NCBI RefSeq assembly: GCF_014650055.1
Contig: NZ_BMUF01000006.1
Location: 372,001 to 436,000 of the forward strand
DNA length: 64,000 nucleotides
Reading direction: 5' to 3'
From: Streptomyces malachitofuscus
Lineage (GTDB): Bacteria > Actinomycetota > Actinomycetes > Streptomycetales > Streptomycetaceae
Shown here: positions 24,900 to 34,683 of the stretch, piece by piece
Numbering within the stretch: the stretch's first letter is position 1
Layout: the number at the start of each line of letters is the position of its first letter
Notes under the pieces: generated by a model
The model's database searches: none
Told to the model about the DNA's origin: nothing
Seen by the model: the letters and a program-made list of their open reading frames with translations, nothing else
Translations under genes and position numbers: made by a program

Positions 24900-24918
24900 C
24901 CCTAGTAATTCCATAGGG
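24900..24918 (-). promoter_or_regulatory. Palindromic operator CCCTA-N9-TAGGG
   Basis: CCCTA at 24900-24904 and TAGGG at 24914-24918 form a perfect inverted repeat with a 9-base AT-rich spacer. The half-sites and spacing match those at 21409-21425 ahead of the other Cys leader. A common regulator is implied, and the Rrf2 protein encoded between the two sites is the prime candidate. Confidence 0.6.
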
Positions 24919-25075
24919 AAAGGGGAGAAGATCTCACACTCCGAGAAGGCGTCCGTTCGCCGGGGACTGTCGGCGGCTGGCCCTACTGTGTCGCCCAACG
25001 TCACAGCAGGGCGCGCCGAATGACGCGCCGGACGCGCTGTGTGCGCAGACGAGTGCTGGAAGAGGCGAAGGACCC

Positions 25076-25957
25076 ATGGGTTGGCTGGCAGCGGGCGGAC
25101 GTTACGAAGTCGCTCTGGTGGGCGGGCGGGTGGTGGCCCGGCAGGCGACGCCGGGCGCACCGGCCGAACAGGAGCGGAAACAGCAGAAGAGCCTGCCGGC
25201 GGAGATACGGGACCGGCCCGAGGTGGTCGAACTCCAGCGGTTCGCCGAGTGGCTGGACCGCCACGCGGCGGAGTGCGCGGCACAGGTCACCACCTGGATG
25301 GTGTCCTCGCTGCCGGTGCCGACCGGTCTGCTGGCCCGGGTCTGGCCCGACGAGGCGTGGCAGGCGGCGCTGCGTGACATCGTTGTTGTCGGTGACCGCC
25401 CCGACGAGGTCGGCTTCCTGCGCGACGCCGGTGACGCGGGTGAACTGCGGGTGGTGAACCTGGACGGCGAGACCGTCCGGCTGAACCCCGCCACGGTGAC
25501 CATGCCGCATCCGGTGCTCCTCCCCGACCTGGAGGAACTCCGTGCCTTCGCAGCCGAGTTGGGTGTGGTCCAGGGCGTCGAGCAGCTCCACCGTGCCACC
25601 TGGCGCAAGCCCGAGGAGATCGCCCCCGGGGCCACCAAGGTCACCGAGTTCGCCGACGCCGAGTACCGCTCCTGGTTCCACCTCTCCGCCCGCGCCACCT
25701 CTCTCGGGTACAGGATCGCCGGCAGCTCGGTCGTCGACCGGATCCGGGACGCCGGACGCATCGTCACCGCCTCGGTCGGCATGAGCGACCCCTACACCGA
25801 GGACAAGGCCTGGACCGGCTCCCTGACCTGGGGCGACGCGGACGGCCACGGCCCCCTTCCGCTGACGGACGTCGGCCCCGTGGCCTGGTCCGAAGGCATG
25901 CGCATGGCCGCCGCCCTGCACGCCGGCCGCAGCACCGGCACGGAGGGCTCGCGGTGA
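25076..25957 (+). CDS. DUF4132 domain protein
   Basis: A 293-residue protein starting ATG after GGCGAAGGA. The stretch RVVNLDGETVRLNPATVTMPHP, and later TKVTEFADAEYRSWFHL and ASVGMSDP, follow the conserved pattern of DUF4132, the C-terminal domain of E. coli YehI (MolR). No enzyme motif is evident and the biochemical role of DUF4132 is unknown. It is much shorter than YehI, so the domain stands alone here. Its stop overlaps the start of the next gene (GTGA), making a coupled pair that leads the 11-kb DUF4132/VWA/SWIM locus. Confidence 0.75.
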   Translation: MGWLAAGGRYEVALVGGRVVARQATPGAPAEQERKQQKSLPAEIRDRPEVVELQRFAEWLDRHAAECAAQVTTWMVSSLPVPTGLLARVWPDEAWQAALRDIVVVGDRPDEVGFLRDAGDAGELRVVNLDGETVRLNPATVTMPHPVLLPDLEELRAFAAELGVVQGVEQLHRATWRKPEEIAPGATKVTEFADAEYRSWFHLSARATSLGYRIAGSSVVDRIRDAGRIVTASVGMSDPYTEDKAWTGSLTWGDADGHGPLPLTDVGPVAWSEGMRMAAALHAGRSTGTEGSR

Positions 25958-28900
25958 ACGGCACGACGGCACGCACACCCACGAAAGGCAGCACGAGCAT
26001 GAGCGACGGGACGACACAGGACGGGGATCCGGCGGAGGTGGAGGAGCTGCTGCGCGCCGGCGCGGTGCTGCCGCCGGGCACCGTCGGCGGCGGCGAGCGG
26101 GCCGTGCCCATGTACACCCGGGCCTACCGCCATCCGGGCCTGGACGGCCGGGTCGTCGTACGTCTGACCGCCGAGGACGGGACCGGGGACGCGGACACCG
26201 GCTTTCTCGGACTCGTGCCCGAGGGCGGGCCGGTGGAGGTCGGCGTCGGGCAGCACCGGGCCCTGGGCTTCCCCGACTGGGTCCTGACCCGTCACCCCTC
26301 GGACGGACACCTGGCCATGTCCCTGGTCGAGGAGATGGACAAGGTGGCCCGGACGGTGCGGTCCCGGCCGAAGCGGGCCCGCGCCGCCTACGAATCGATC
26401 GGCGAACGCCTCGCCGGTTCCGTACCGCACTTCCTGCCGACCTTCTACGAGCAGGCGGGACGGGTCTTCCTCGCGGCCGGTGAGCGGTCCTACGCGTCCA
26501 TGATGTTCGTCAACGCACGCAAGGCCGAGACGGCGCACGGACTGCCGTTCGACGAGGCACGCATGGACGCGGTGTTCCTCGAGTTCGCCCTCGCCGACGC
26601 CGTGCCGACCAAGGTGCTCTCCAGCTACGCCAAGGGCCTCCCGGCGCGCGTCCCCGCCGCGACGGCGTTCCGGCATCTGCGCGGCCTCTTCCTCCGGCTC
26701 GCGGCGCACGGACTCCCGCCGTCCAGCCCGGCCGCGGCCGACCTGCGCAGACTGGCGAAGGCGGTCGCGGGCAGGAACGCGCTCGCCGAGGAGACGGCCT
26801 ATCTGCGCGAGATGCTGGCTCTGCCCGGCACCGCCAAGGCACCCGTCGGCTGGTGGAAGGCCCACCGTGCCGCCCTGAAGGAACTGACCCGACGTGAACC
26901 CACCGCCCGCGGCGCCCTGTTGGCGCTGCTGCCCTCGGGGTGGGAGCAGGAGGAGCTGGGGCTGTGGATCGGCCTTCTGGAGGAGACCGGAGTCACCGCC
27001 GGACTGTGTGACGCCGCGCTGCCCGCCGAAGAGCGCTCGCCCGACGGCACGGCCGGCTGGACGCGCAGATTCCTCGCACTGTGCCGCACCGACAGCCGCC
27101 ACCTCGCGCCGCCGGAGCTGTACCCGCTCGTCGACCGCATGGCCGACGTCCTGCGCACCGAACTGACCGCCTCCGGCGGCACGTTGCGGCCGCCCGTCGG
27201 CGACATCGACCTCCTCGACCAGCTTCTCGCCCTGCGCATCCCGGTCGCCGACCCCGAGGGGGACGCCCGGCTCGGCCTTCGCGACTGGGCGGCCCGCGAA
27301 GAGCGGCGCGACCTCGTCGCCCTGGAGGCCGACGCCCGCTTCCGCGAGGCCTTCCGGCGCGGCTGCCCCACCAACGGGCGCCAGGGCAACGACGGACCCA
27401 CCCTGGCCAGGCTCGCCGAGTCGCCCGGCGGGCGCCCGATGCTCGCCGAGTGGGTGGCCGAGGTCAGCCGCCGGTACATCTCCAGCGACCTGGGCGGATT
27501 CACCCGGTACGACGGTCCGTTCGAGACGCTGGGGTGGCTGCCGGGCGAGATCCTCGCGGTCGCCGAGGAGGAGGTGCGGCAGGCCCTGAGCATCGGCATG
27601 GCCGGGGGTCTCGCCCGCACCCTGCGCACCGGGATACTCGACGAACTGGGCTGGCCCGCCTGGGACGAGGCGATCGGCTCGGCCGAACCCGCCGAGGCGG
27701 CGCGGACGACGTACGTGGCCGAGGCCTGGCCGCACCTGATCGTGCTCCGCGACGGACACGCCCGGGTGATCGGCGCGGAGGGCACGGTCCTCAGTCACCG
27801 GCTGCGCCTCCCGGACATGGCGGAACACGACCGCTGCGACGCCCGCTACGTGGACGGCGCCCTGCTCGTCTCGTGGAACATCAGGTCCGCGGACGAGTCG
27901 TACGGCTACTGGTACCACCCCGACACGGGCGCCTCGTCACCGACGGCGCTCGACGGCGACGTCCGCTACTCCCACGCCTCCCGGGCGGACGGAAAGAACG
28001 GGGCGAACGGCATGCCCTACGCCTCCATCCCGCTGCCCGGCGGCGGCCGGACCGCCGGCCAGGGCGTGCTGCGGCGGGGAGACACCCACGTGCCGGGGAG
28101 GCGGCGGGTGATCAGCGACGGCACGTCGTACTGGCTGTGGACCAACAACTGGGCCGACAGAACGCAGAGCAACTGGCGCCCGTACGACCCGGTCAGTGGC
28201 ACGGAGGGTGCGCCCGGCGCGCCGGACTGGCTCCGCGAAGGGCTGAGCGCCGCCCCGGAGGGCAGCACCCTCCACTCCGGGTGGCTGCTGCCCGCCCCCG
28301 CCGCCGTGCCGGGCCCGGTGTGCGCCCCGGTGGACGGACTGCTCGGCTGGCGGGTCATCACGCTGCCCGACGGCTCGCAGCGGGGCGAGGACCTCGGCGG
28401 CCGCACGGCCGTCGTGCCGCCCCGCATGGGAGGGAGCCTGGCGCACGCCCTGGTGTTCCCCGGCACCGACCGGGTCGTGAGCGTCCTGCGGTGGACCGGC
28501 ACCAGCGTCCTGCTGCTCGGCCCCGACGGCGAGGCCGTCGCCCAGGTCGCCGACGGCCACGTCGCCGGCCCCTTCTCGGCGGGCACCCCCCTGATGCCGC
28601 CCCTGTCCCACTGGCACCTGCTCCGGCCCCGCGACCCGCAGGGCTCCGCGGCGCTCCGCCGGATCGGGGACGACACCGCGGCGGCACTGCTCGCCGCGGC
28701 CGTGGAGGAGGCACCGCGCGACACCGGGGACGAGTCCGAGCCGGGGACCGAACAGGGCGCGGAGCGGGTGCCCGCCCTGGTGCGCACCCTGCTGCCGCAG
28801 GTCGGCCACGAGGCGCTGCGGGCGGGCATAACCGGCGTGGTGCGGTTCGCCGCGGAGCAGCAGCGCACCCTGGACGCGGCGCGCGCCCGCATGGACGCCG

Positions 28901-31032
28901 CGATCGCCGGAGTCGTCCCCGACAAGCCGCGGCCCAAGCCGGGGGACGTACTGCTCGAGGCGGCGGTGAACGGCGTCGGCGTGACCGGCCGCGGCTGGCG
29001 CCCCACGTACTACAGGTCCGACCATTTCCTCTACGAACTGCCGTGCCTGCTCGGCGAGTCGATCCGGGGCCTGCCCGAGCCGGTCCCCGCCGGCCGGACC
29101 CACCTGGACCAGGAGAAGCAGCGGCCACTGGAGAAACTGGACCCCGTGGCCCTGCCGACACTGCCCGCCATCGTGGCCCTGAGGGCCGCGTCCGAGGCCA
29201 CCGTCGAGGAACACCGGGACGCGCTGCGGGCGTTCCTCGAGGAGTTCGACGCACAGGGTCTCACCGACCTGGACCCCGGCCACTGGCGGTGTGTCCGGCT
29301 GCGCCTGGACCCGAGCCTGTTCGAAGGGCCCGACGCCATCAAGGGGTACGCGGAAGCCACCGTCCTCGACCTCGGTGGCGGGGCGTTCCTGCTGGTCCCC
29401 GACAGGCCGTACTTCTTCCTGGCGGAGGGTGACGTGGACGAGCCCACGGGCCGGCACTACGGAGCCCTCTTCCACGACCCGTCCGGCCGTTTCACGGCGC
29501 CCGCGCCCTACATGGTGGTCGCCACGCGGCCGTTCGTTCCCGAGCCGACGCGCCCGGCCGGCTGGGCCGCGCGGCTCCGCGCCGAACTAGCCGCGCGCGG
29601 ACCGGCCCCCTGGTTCCCGGCGGCGGCCGAGGAGTTCGCACGGCTCACCGGAGTCACCCCGACCATGGCCCGCCTGATCGTCGCGGGCATGCCCAGGATC
29701 GACGACCACCGCGAGCCGGTTCCCGCCGCGACACTGAAAACGATCGGCGTGAAGACGGCCGACGCGCGCGTGGCCAAGGACGAGCTGAAGTCCGTGGACC
29801 CCCGCGTCCGGCAGGCCGTCGTGGCGGCCCTGCTGCCCGACGACCCGTCCCGGCTGTGGACGGACGGCCCCGACGCCGCCCGCGCGGCCGCGATCTGGAA
29901 CGAGCGGCTGGGCCGGCGCGCCCCCGTCCCCGAGGAGGTGGTCCACGACGCCGCCCGCACCGTGGTGCCACGGGGATGGGCCCCGGTCCCGGCCCTGTAC
30001 GGCTTCGTCGACCTGCGTACCGAGCCCCGGCTGACCCGGGACCTGACCTGGACGCCCGGCCGCTACCGTCCCGAAGCGGTCGAAGGCACACCCGGCTTCG
30101 ACGGCGAAGCACTGAAGGGAGCCGTACCGCTCGCCGCGTGGCTCGCCCACCGGCTCCCGGCAGGCGACCCGGTCCGCGCCGTCCTGCCCGGCGTTCTCAC
30201 CGCGATACGCACCCGGCTGGCCCATCCGGAACTGCTGGTCGGACTCGACGGGACGATCGACGCGGAGGCGTACCGCCTGGCCGCCGGCGACCCCACGGAG
30301 ACCGGCGACGGCTTCGAACGCTACGGCGCCGTCGTGCTGGGCACCGGGAGCTCCTCGCCCTATGCCGCACTCCGCACCGCCCTGCTCGACCCGGCCGGGA
30401 ACGACCCGTACATGGCGGCGCTGTTCCCCGGGCAACGGCCGACCGTCGTACAGACCGTGCTGCGCCTGCTCCACGACCGGGCGTTCGCCGAACTGCTCGC
30501 CGACCCGGGCAACCCGGTCGAGGGGGAGCGGGACGCGGAGGGCATGTGGTGGCCGCAGGACCCCGCCCGTTCCGTACCCGACCTGGTCATGGTGGTGGCC
30601 AAGCGGTACGGCATCGGTGAGGACGCCGCCGTCCTCTACTTGATGCTGCTCGCCATGCCCGACCCCACCGACCGCAACACCGCACGTTGGACCGGCTGGG
30701 GCAAGCAGCGCGGCGGAACGGCCCGGCTGCGGGCCGCCCGCGCCGAACTGGCCACCACCGACCTGGTCATCGAGGGCAGCCGCTCCAAGGCCGGACGCTC
30801 CCTGTTCCTGCCCGGAGCCTGGACCCAGCTCACCAACCCGCACCTGCCCTTGGAGAGTTGGAAGCTGCCCCTGTACGACCTGGCCGAGGGCCAGGACCCC
30901 GCGCTCGGCGTCGTGGTGCCCTTCCGCCCGGTCGCGGATCTCTACCGCGACGCGTGGCAGCGGATCCAGGACGGGGACGAACCGCAGCCGACGGAACTGG
31001 AGGTACCGCGCCCGCGGAAGCGCCGCCGCTGA
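25954..31032 (+). CDS. 1692-residue protein of unknown function in the DUF4132/VWA/SWIM locus
   Basis: A very large soluble protein. GTG start 25954 overlaps the DUF4132 stop and follows GGAGGG; ATG 25999 is an alternative. Residues about 130-330 are helical repeats (FYEQAGRVFLAAGERSYASMMFVNARKAE). Residues about 580-900 look like beta-rich, possibly propeller-like sequence (HLIVLRDGHARVIGAEGTVLSHRLRLPD, then SDGTSYWLWTN and LLLGPDGEAVAQVADGHV). The C-terminal third is helical and ends in a basic PRPRKRRR tail that could contact nucleic acid. I see no P-loop, nuclease, protease or membrane segment. Its order between DUF4132 and VWA genes suggests a scaffold or effector of the locus. Confidence 0.8.
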   Translation: MNGTTARTPTKGSTSMSDGTTQDGDPAEVEELLRAGAVLPPGTVGGGERAVPMYTRAYRHPGLDGRVVVRLTAEDGTGDADTGFLGLVPEGGPVEVGVGQHRALGFPDWVLTRHPSDGHLAMSLVEEMDKVARTVRSRPKRARAAYESIGERLAGSVPHFLPTFYEQAGRVFLAAGERSYASMMFVNARKAETAHGLPFDEARMDAVFLEFALADAVPTKVLSSYAKGLPARVPAATAFRHLRGLFLRLAAHGLPPSSPAAADLRRLAKAVAGRNALAEETAYLREMLALPGTAKAPVGWWKAHRAALKELTRREPTARGALLALLPSGWEQEELGLWIGLLEETGVTAGLCDAALPAEERSPDGTAGWTRRFLALCRTDSRHLAPPELYPLVDRMADVLRTELTASGGTLRPPVGDIDLLDQLLALRIPVADPEGDARLGLRDWAAREERRDLVALEADARFREAFRRGCPTNGRQGNDGPTLARLAESPGGRPMLAEWVAEVSRRYISSDLGGFTRYDGPFETLGWLPGEILAVAEEEVRQALSIGMAGGLARTLRTGILDELGWPAWDEAIGSAEPAEAARTTYVAEAWPHLIVLRDGHARVIGAEGTVLSHRLRLPDMAEHDRCDARYVDGALLVSWNIRSADESYGYWYHPDTGASSPTALDGDVRYSHASRADGKNGANGMPYASIPLPGGGRTAGQGVLRRGDTHVPGRRRVISDGTSYWLWTNNWADRTQSNWRPYDPVSGTEGAPGAPDWLREGLSAAPEGSTLHSGWLLPAPAAVPGPVCAPVDGLLGWRVITLPDGSQRGEDLGGRTAVVPPRMGGSLAHALVFPGTDRVVSVLRWTGTSVLLLGPDGEAVAQVADGHVAGPFSAGTPLMPPLSHWHLLRPRDPQGSAALRRIGDDTAAALLAAAVEEAPRDTGDESEPGTEQGAERVPALVRTLLPQVGHEALRAGITGVVRFAAEQQRTLDAARARMDAAIAGVVPDKPRPKPGDVLLEAAVNGVGVTGRGWRPTYYRSDHFLYELPCLLGESIRGLPEPVPAGRTHLDQEKQRPLEKLDPVALPTLPAIVALRAASEATVEEHRDALRAFLEEFDAQGLTDLDPGHWRCVRLRLDPSLFEGPDAIKGYAEATVLDLGGGAFLLVPDRPYFFLAEGDVDEPTGRHYGALFHDPSGRFTAPAPYMVVATRPFVPEPTRPAGWAARLRAELAARGPAPWFPAAAEEFARLTGVTPTMARLIVAGMPRIDDHREPVPAATLKTIGVKTADARVAKDELKSVDPRVRQAVVAALLPDDPSRLWTDGPDAARAAAIWNERLGRRAPVPEEVVHDAARTVVPRGWAPVPALYGFVDLRTEPRLTRDLTWTPGRYRPEAVEGTPGFDGEALKGAVPLAAWLAHRLPAGDPVRAVLPGVLTAIRTRLAHPELLVGLDGTIDAEAYRLAAGDPTETGDGFERYGAVVLGTGSSSPYAALRTALLDPAGNDPYMAALFPGQRPTVVQTVLRLLHDRAFAELLADPGNPVEGERDAEGMWWPQDPARSVPDLVMVVAKRYGIGEDAAVLYLMLLAMPDPTDRNTARWTGWGKQRGGTARLRAARAELATTDLVIEGSRSKAGRSLFLPGAWTQLTNPHLPLESWKLPLYDLAEGQDPALGVVVPFRPVADLYRDAWQRIQDGDEPQPTELEVPRPRKRRR

Positions 31033-31047
31033 GTTCACCGGGACAAG

Positions 31048-31076
31048 GGGGACGGCCGTCGCGTACGGCCGTCCCC
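31048..31076 (+). terminator. Perfect hairpin between the 1692-residue gene and the DUF5682-VWA gene
   Basis: GGGGACGGCCGT (31048-31059), loop CGCGT and ACGGCCGTCCCC (31065-31076) make a 12-bp perfect stem. It begins 16 bases after the upstream stop and ends 23 bases before the next ATG. It may end or attenuate transcription, so the locus could be two units. Confidence 0.65.
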
Positions 31077-31098
31077 GCCGCACCGCTCACCTGGACCC

Positions 31099-34000
31099 AT
31101 GACCACGAGAGAAGCACCGGCCGCCCACGTGGCCGCACTGGCGGCCCGCACCCGGCCGTACCTGATCGGCGTACGGCACCACAGTCCCGCACTGGCCGGC
31201 GCCGTACCCCGGCTGCTGGACGCCGCCGACGCCGAGGTCGTCTGCGTCGAACTGCCCGCCGAGTTCCAGTCCTGGCTGCCGTACCTCGCCGACCCGCGCA
31301 CCGGCGCGCCCGTGGCGCTCACCGGTGCCTACGAGGACGGGCGGCTGCACGTCCACCCCCTCGCCGACTTCTCGCCGGAGCTGGCGGCGATCCGCTGGGC
31401 ACGGGAGCGCGGGGCGGAGGTGGTCTGCTGTGATCTTCCCCTGGCCGACCCCGGGTGGTCGGCCGGTCCGGCGCCCGGCGGGGAAGGGCCCGGACCCGAC
31501 ACGGACGACCTGTGGGACCGCACCGTGGAGGCGCAGGCCCCGGGCAACACCCCGGAGAACCTGCGCCGGGCCGCGCTCGGCTTCGGCTGGGCGCTGCGGC
31601 AGGACCGGCGCGCACGGGGCGCGATCGCGGACGTCGACCTGGCCCGTGAGGCACACATGCGCCGGGTGGTCGCAAGGTTCGGCAAGCGCCGGGTGGCAGC
31701 CGTGACCGGTGCCTTCCACGCCCCCGCCCTGGCCGACGCGGACCTGGAGCCCGCCGCCGACGCCGGTGGGCCCCGCCGGACGGCCGTCACCTCGCTCGTG
31801 CCGTACGCCTTCGCCCAGCTGGACCCACGGTCCGGCTACCCTTCCGGAATCCGCGACCCCCGCTGGCAGCAGGCCGTGCTCGACGCCGAGGGCGATCCGG
31901 ACCGGATACGCGATGCCGCCGCCGGTCTCGTCACCGAGATCTGCCGGGAGATCCGCGCGTCCGGCCACCCCGCGGGCACGGGCGAGGCGATCGAGACCCT
32001 GCGGCTGGCCTGTGACCTGGGCAGCCTGCGCGGCCTTCCCGCACCCGGCCGACGCGAACTGAGGGAGGCGGTGACGTCCGTACTGGGGCACGGAAACCCC
32101 CTCGAACCTGTCCTGGAACCGGTGCTGGTCGGCACCGGACGCGGCCGGCTCGCCCCCGGCACGCCCCGTTCCGGCCTCGGCCCCTGGGTGGAGGCGGAGC
32201 TGGCCTCGCTGCGGCTGCCCGGACCGCACAGCCCCGCCCGGCGGGAGATCCGGCTGTCGCCCCTGCGGTCCCCCCTCGACTCCCGGCGTGAGATCCTGCT
32301 CCAGCGGCTCAAGGCGTGCGGGGTGGGCTACGCGGAGCCGGCCGCGGTGTCCGCCGCGGGGGAGGGAAGCGCCCTCACCACCCGCTGGCAGGCCGCCTGG
32401 ACGCCCTCGGTCGCCGCCCGGCTCGACCTGGCGGGCGGCAGAGGCGTCACCGCCGCCCAGGCGGCCGACGGCACGCTCCGGGAGAACCATCGCCGGGCGT
32501 GCGACTCCGACGGAGTCACCTCCGCCCGGGTGATCGCTCTCCTCGGTGCCGCGGCCCGGTGCGCCCTGCCGGACCTGGTCGGGGAAGCCCTCACCGAGTC
32601 CGCACGGGTGCTCCCGTCCGCGGCCACTCTCCCTGAACTGCTGGACGCCCTGGACCTGTCGGAGTCGCTGAGCCGCGCACATCTTCCCGGCACCACGGAA
32701 CGGATCCGCACCCGGGCGGCAGCTCTGTGCGGCACCCTCCTGGAGGCGGCGGTCCGCGCCCTCCCCGGGCTGGCCGGCAGCGACGACCAGGCGGACGCCG
32801 TCGCCCTCGTGACCCTGGCGGTGCGCAGCGGCGAGGACCGGCTCGGCCTGCGCCTGGACGGCGAGTTGTACGACCTCGCCCGCACCGGTTCGCCCCTCGT
32901 CCAGGGAGCGGCCCTCGCCGCGCGGGTGCTGCTCGACCTCGACAGCTCCGGCCTGCTGGGCGGAAGGCTGGCCGGCTGGGTCGACTCGGCGACCGGACCC
33001 GAGTCGCGGCACCGGCTGGAGCGCAGGCTCACCGGTGTGCTCGTCGCCGCCGCACCACTGATCGAGTCCGTGCCCACAGCCCTGGACCCGCTGCTGGAGC
33101 GCGTCGAGACGATGGGCGACCGCGCCTTCCTCGACCGGCTCGCCTCCCTGCGCGGCGGCTTCCGGACGCTCACCGCGGAAGGGAGGGGGCGGCTGCTGAC
33201 GGCCGTGACCGGCCGCCTCGGTGACCGTCCCGACCTGCGGCTCGGCGCGCCCGCGGCACTGATCGGGCGGTGGGCCGAGGCCGACGACGCCGGGCTCGCA
33301 CTGCTGAGGGAGGTGGGACTGGCGGAGCTGGTGAGTTCCCCCGACGGCGACGCGCCCGCTCCTGCGGGAACCGTGCCCACGGAGGGCCGGCCGGTGTCCG
33401 GCGGCGGGGCGGAACACGGGACCCGACGGATTCGCCCCGCCGACCGGTGGCGGCTGCTGCTCGGCCGGGAAAGGGCCGCGCTCCCCCCGGACCTGGTGCC
33501 TTACGTCCGAGCCCTCGACGAACTGTTCGGCCACGACGGCCATGAGGGCAACGACGGCCATGAGGGCCAGGACGGGCGCGAAGGCCGGAACGGCCATGGC
33601 GGTCAGGACGGCGGGCACGTCCACGGCGTCCATGACGGGGGCCAGGGCGCGAGCGGCGGCTCGGACGAGGCGGCGGAAGCGGCCGCGGCCTCCGGCGGCG
33701 ACACGGACCGGCTCACCGGTGGCCAGGAGGACCCCGGCTACCCCACCGTCCGGCACTGGGCCGAGGAACTCGAGGCGCTCTTCGGCCCCGACATCCGGGA
33801 GGAGGTCCTGGGACGCGCCGCCGCGCACGGCCGTACGGACGTCATCGCCCACCTCGACCCGGCCTCGGTCCGTCCGTCCGTGGAACTGCTGTCCGCCGTG
33901 CTGAACCTCGCCCAGGGCATGCCGGAGCAGCGGATCGCACACCTGCGGCCGCTCGTCGCACGGCTCGTCGAGGAACTCACCCGCGAACTCGCCACCCGGC

Positions 34001-34683
34001 TGCGCCCCACGCTGACCGGCCTCGACACCCCACACCCCACCCGGCGTCCCGGTGGCCGGCTCGACCTGGCCCGCACCCTGCGGGAGAACCTGCCCCACAG
34101 CCGCCGTGCGGAGGACGGCACGGTCGAACTTGTCCCCGAGCGACCGGTGTTCAGGACGCGCGCCAACCGGCGGAACGACTGGCGGCTGATCCTCCTCGTC
34201 GACGTGTCGGCCTCGATGGAGGCCGCGGTCATCTGGTCGGCCCTGACCGCCGCCGTACTGGGCGGCACGCCCATGCTCTCCACGCACTTCCTCACCTTCA
34301 GCACACGGGTCGTCGACCTCACCCACCGGGTCGACGACCCGCTCTCCCTGTTGCTGGAGGTGAAGGTCGGCGGCGGCACCCACATCGCGGCGGGTCTCGC
34401 CCACGCCCGCACACTGGTGAAGGTGCCGAACCGCACGCTGATGGTGGTCGTCAGCGACTTCGAGGAAGGGTTCGGGACCGAGGGCCTGCTGACCGAGGTC
34501 AGGTCTCTGGTCGCCTCCGGTGTCCACCTGCTGGGCTGTGCCGCCCTGGACGACGAGGGGGTCCCCCGCTACTCGGTGTCCATCGCCGGGCAACTCGTCG
34601 CCGCCGGGATGCCGGTGGCTGCCCTGAGCCCTCTCTCACTCGCCCGCTGGGTGGGCGAACGCGTCCGTGGAGCAGGCCGATGA
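31099..34683 (+). CDS. DUF5682 - VWA (CoxE-like) fusion protein
   Basis: A 1194-residue protein joining two parts that are usually separate genes. The N-terminal part begins YLIGVRHHSPALAGAVPRLL, then VVCVELPAEFQSWLPYL and VTGAFHAPAL, the signature region of DUF5682 (YgaP/ChaN-like fold suspected). Residues about 810-865 are a Gly/His/Asp/Glu-rich linker of near-repeats. Residues about 1010-1194 are a von Willebrand A domain with a full metal site: DVSASM at Asp1035, the Thr of GGGTH and the Asp of VVVSDFEEG. VWA proteins of this class normally work with a MoxR AAA+ ATPase, which is not visible here. The SWIM gene overlaps its stop. Confidence 0.85.
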   Translation: MTTREAPAAHVAALAARTRPYLIGVRHHSPALAGAVPRLLDAADAEVVCVELPAEFQSWLPYLADPRTGAPVALTGAYEDGRLHVHPLADFSPELAAIRWARERGAEVVCCDLPLADPGWSAGPAPGGEGPGPDTDDLWDRTVEAQAPGNTPENLRRAALGFGWALRQDRRARGAIADVDLAREAHMRRVVARFGKRRVAAVTGAFHAPALADADLEPAADAGGPRRTAVTSLVPYAFAQLDPRSGYPSGIRDPRWQQAVLDAEGDPDRIRDAAAGLVTEICREIRASGHPAGTGEAIETLRLACDLGSLRGLPAPGRRELREAVTSVLGHGNPLEPVLEPVLVGTGRGRLAPGTPRSGLGPWVEAELASLRLPGPHSPARREIRLSPLRSPLDSRREILLQRLKACGVGYAEPAAVSAAGEGSALTTRWQAAWTPSVAARLDLAGGRGVTAAQAADGTLRENHRRACDSDGVTSARVIALLGAAARCALPDLVGEALTESARVLPSAATLPELLDALDLSESLSRAHLPGTTERIRTRAAALCGTLLEAAVRALPGLAGSDDQADAVALVTLAVRSGEDRLGLRLDGELYDLARTGSPLVQGAALAARVLLDLDSSGLLGGRLAGWVDSATGPESRHRLERRLTGVLVAAAPLIESVPTALDPLLERVETMGDRAFLDRLASLRGGFRTLTAEGRGRLLTAVTGRLGDRPDLRLGAPAALIGRWAEADDAGLALLREVGLAELVSSPDGDAPAPAGTVPTEGRPVSGGGAEHGTRRIRPADRWRLLLGRERAALPPDLVPYVRALDELFGHDGHEGNDGHEGQDGREGRNGHGGQDGGHVHGVHDGGQGASGGSDEAAEAAAASGGDTDRLTGGQEDPGYPTVRHWAEELEALFGPDIREEVLGRAAAHGRTDVIAHLDPASVRPSVELLSAVLNLAQGMPEQRIAHLRPLVARLVEELTRELATRLRPTLTGLDTPHPTRRPGGRLDLARTLRENLPHSRRAEDGTVELVPERPVFRTRANRRNDWRLILLVDVSASMEAAVIWSALTAAVLGGTPMLSTHFLTFSTRVVDLTHRVDDPLSLLLEVKVGGGTHIAAGLAHARTLVKVPNRTLMVVVSDFEEGFGTEGLLTEVRSLVASGVHLLGCAALDDEGVPRYSVSIAGQLVAAGMPVAALSPLSLARWVGERVRGAGR

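Noticed and set aside
31087..34593. A 1168-codon minus-strand frame opposite the DUF5682-VWA gene
   Set aside because: The plus strand has clear DUF5682 and VWA motifs; the minus frame has low-complexity Gly/Arg/Pro sequence and no start signal.
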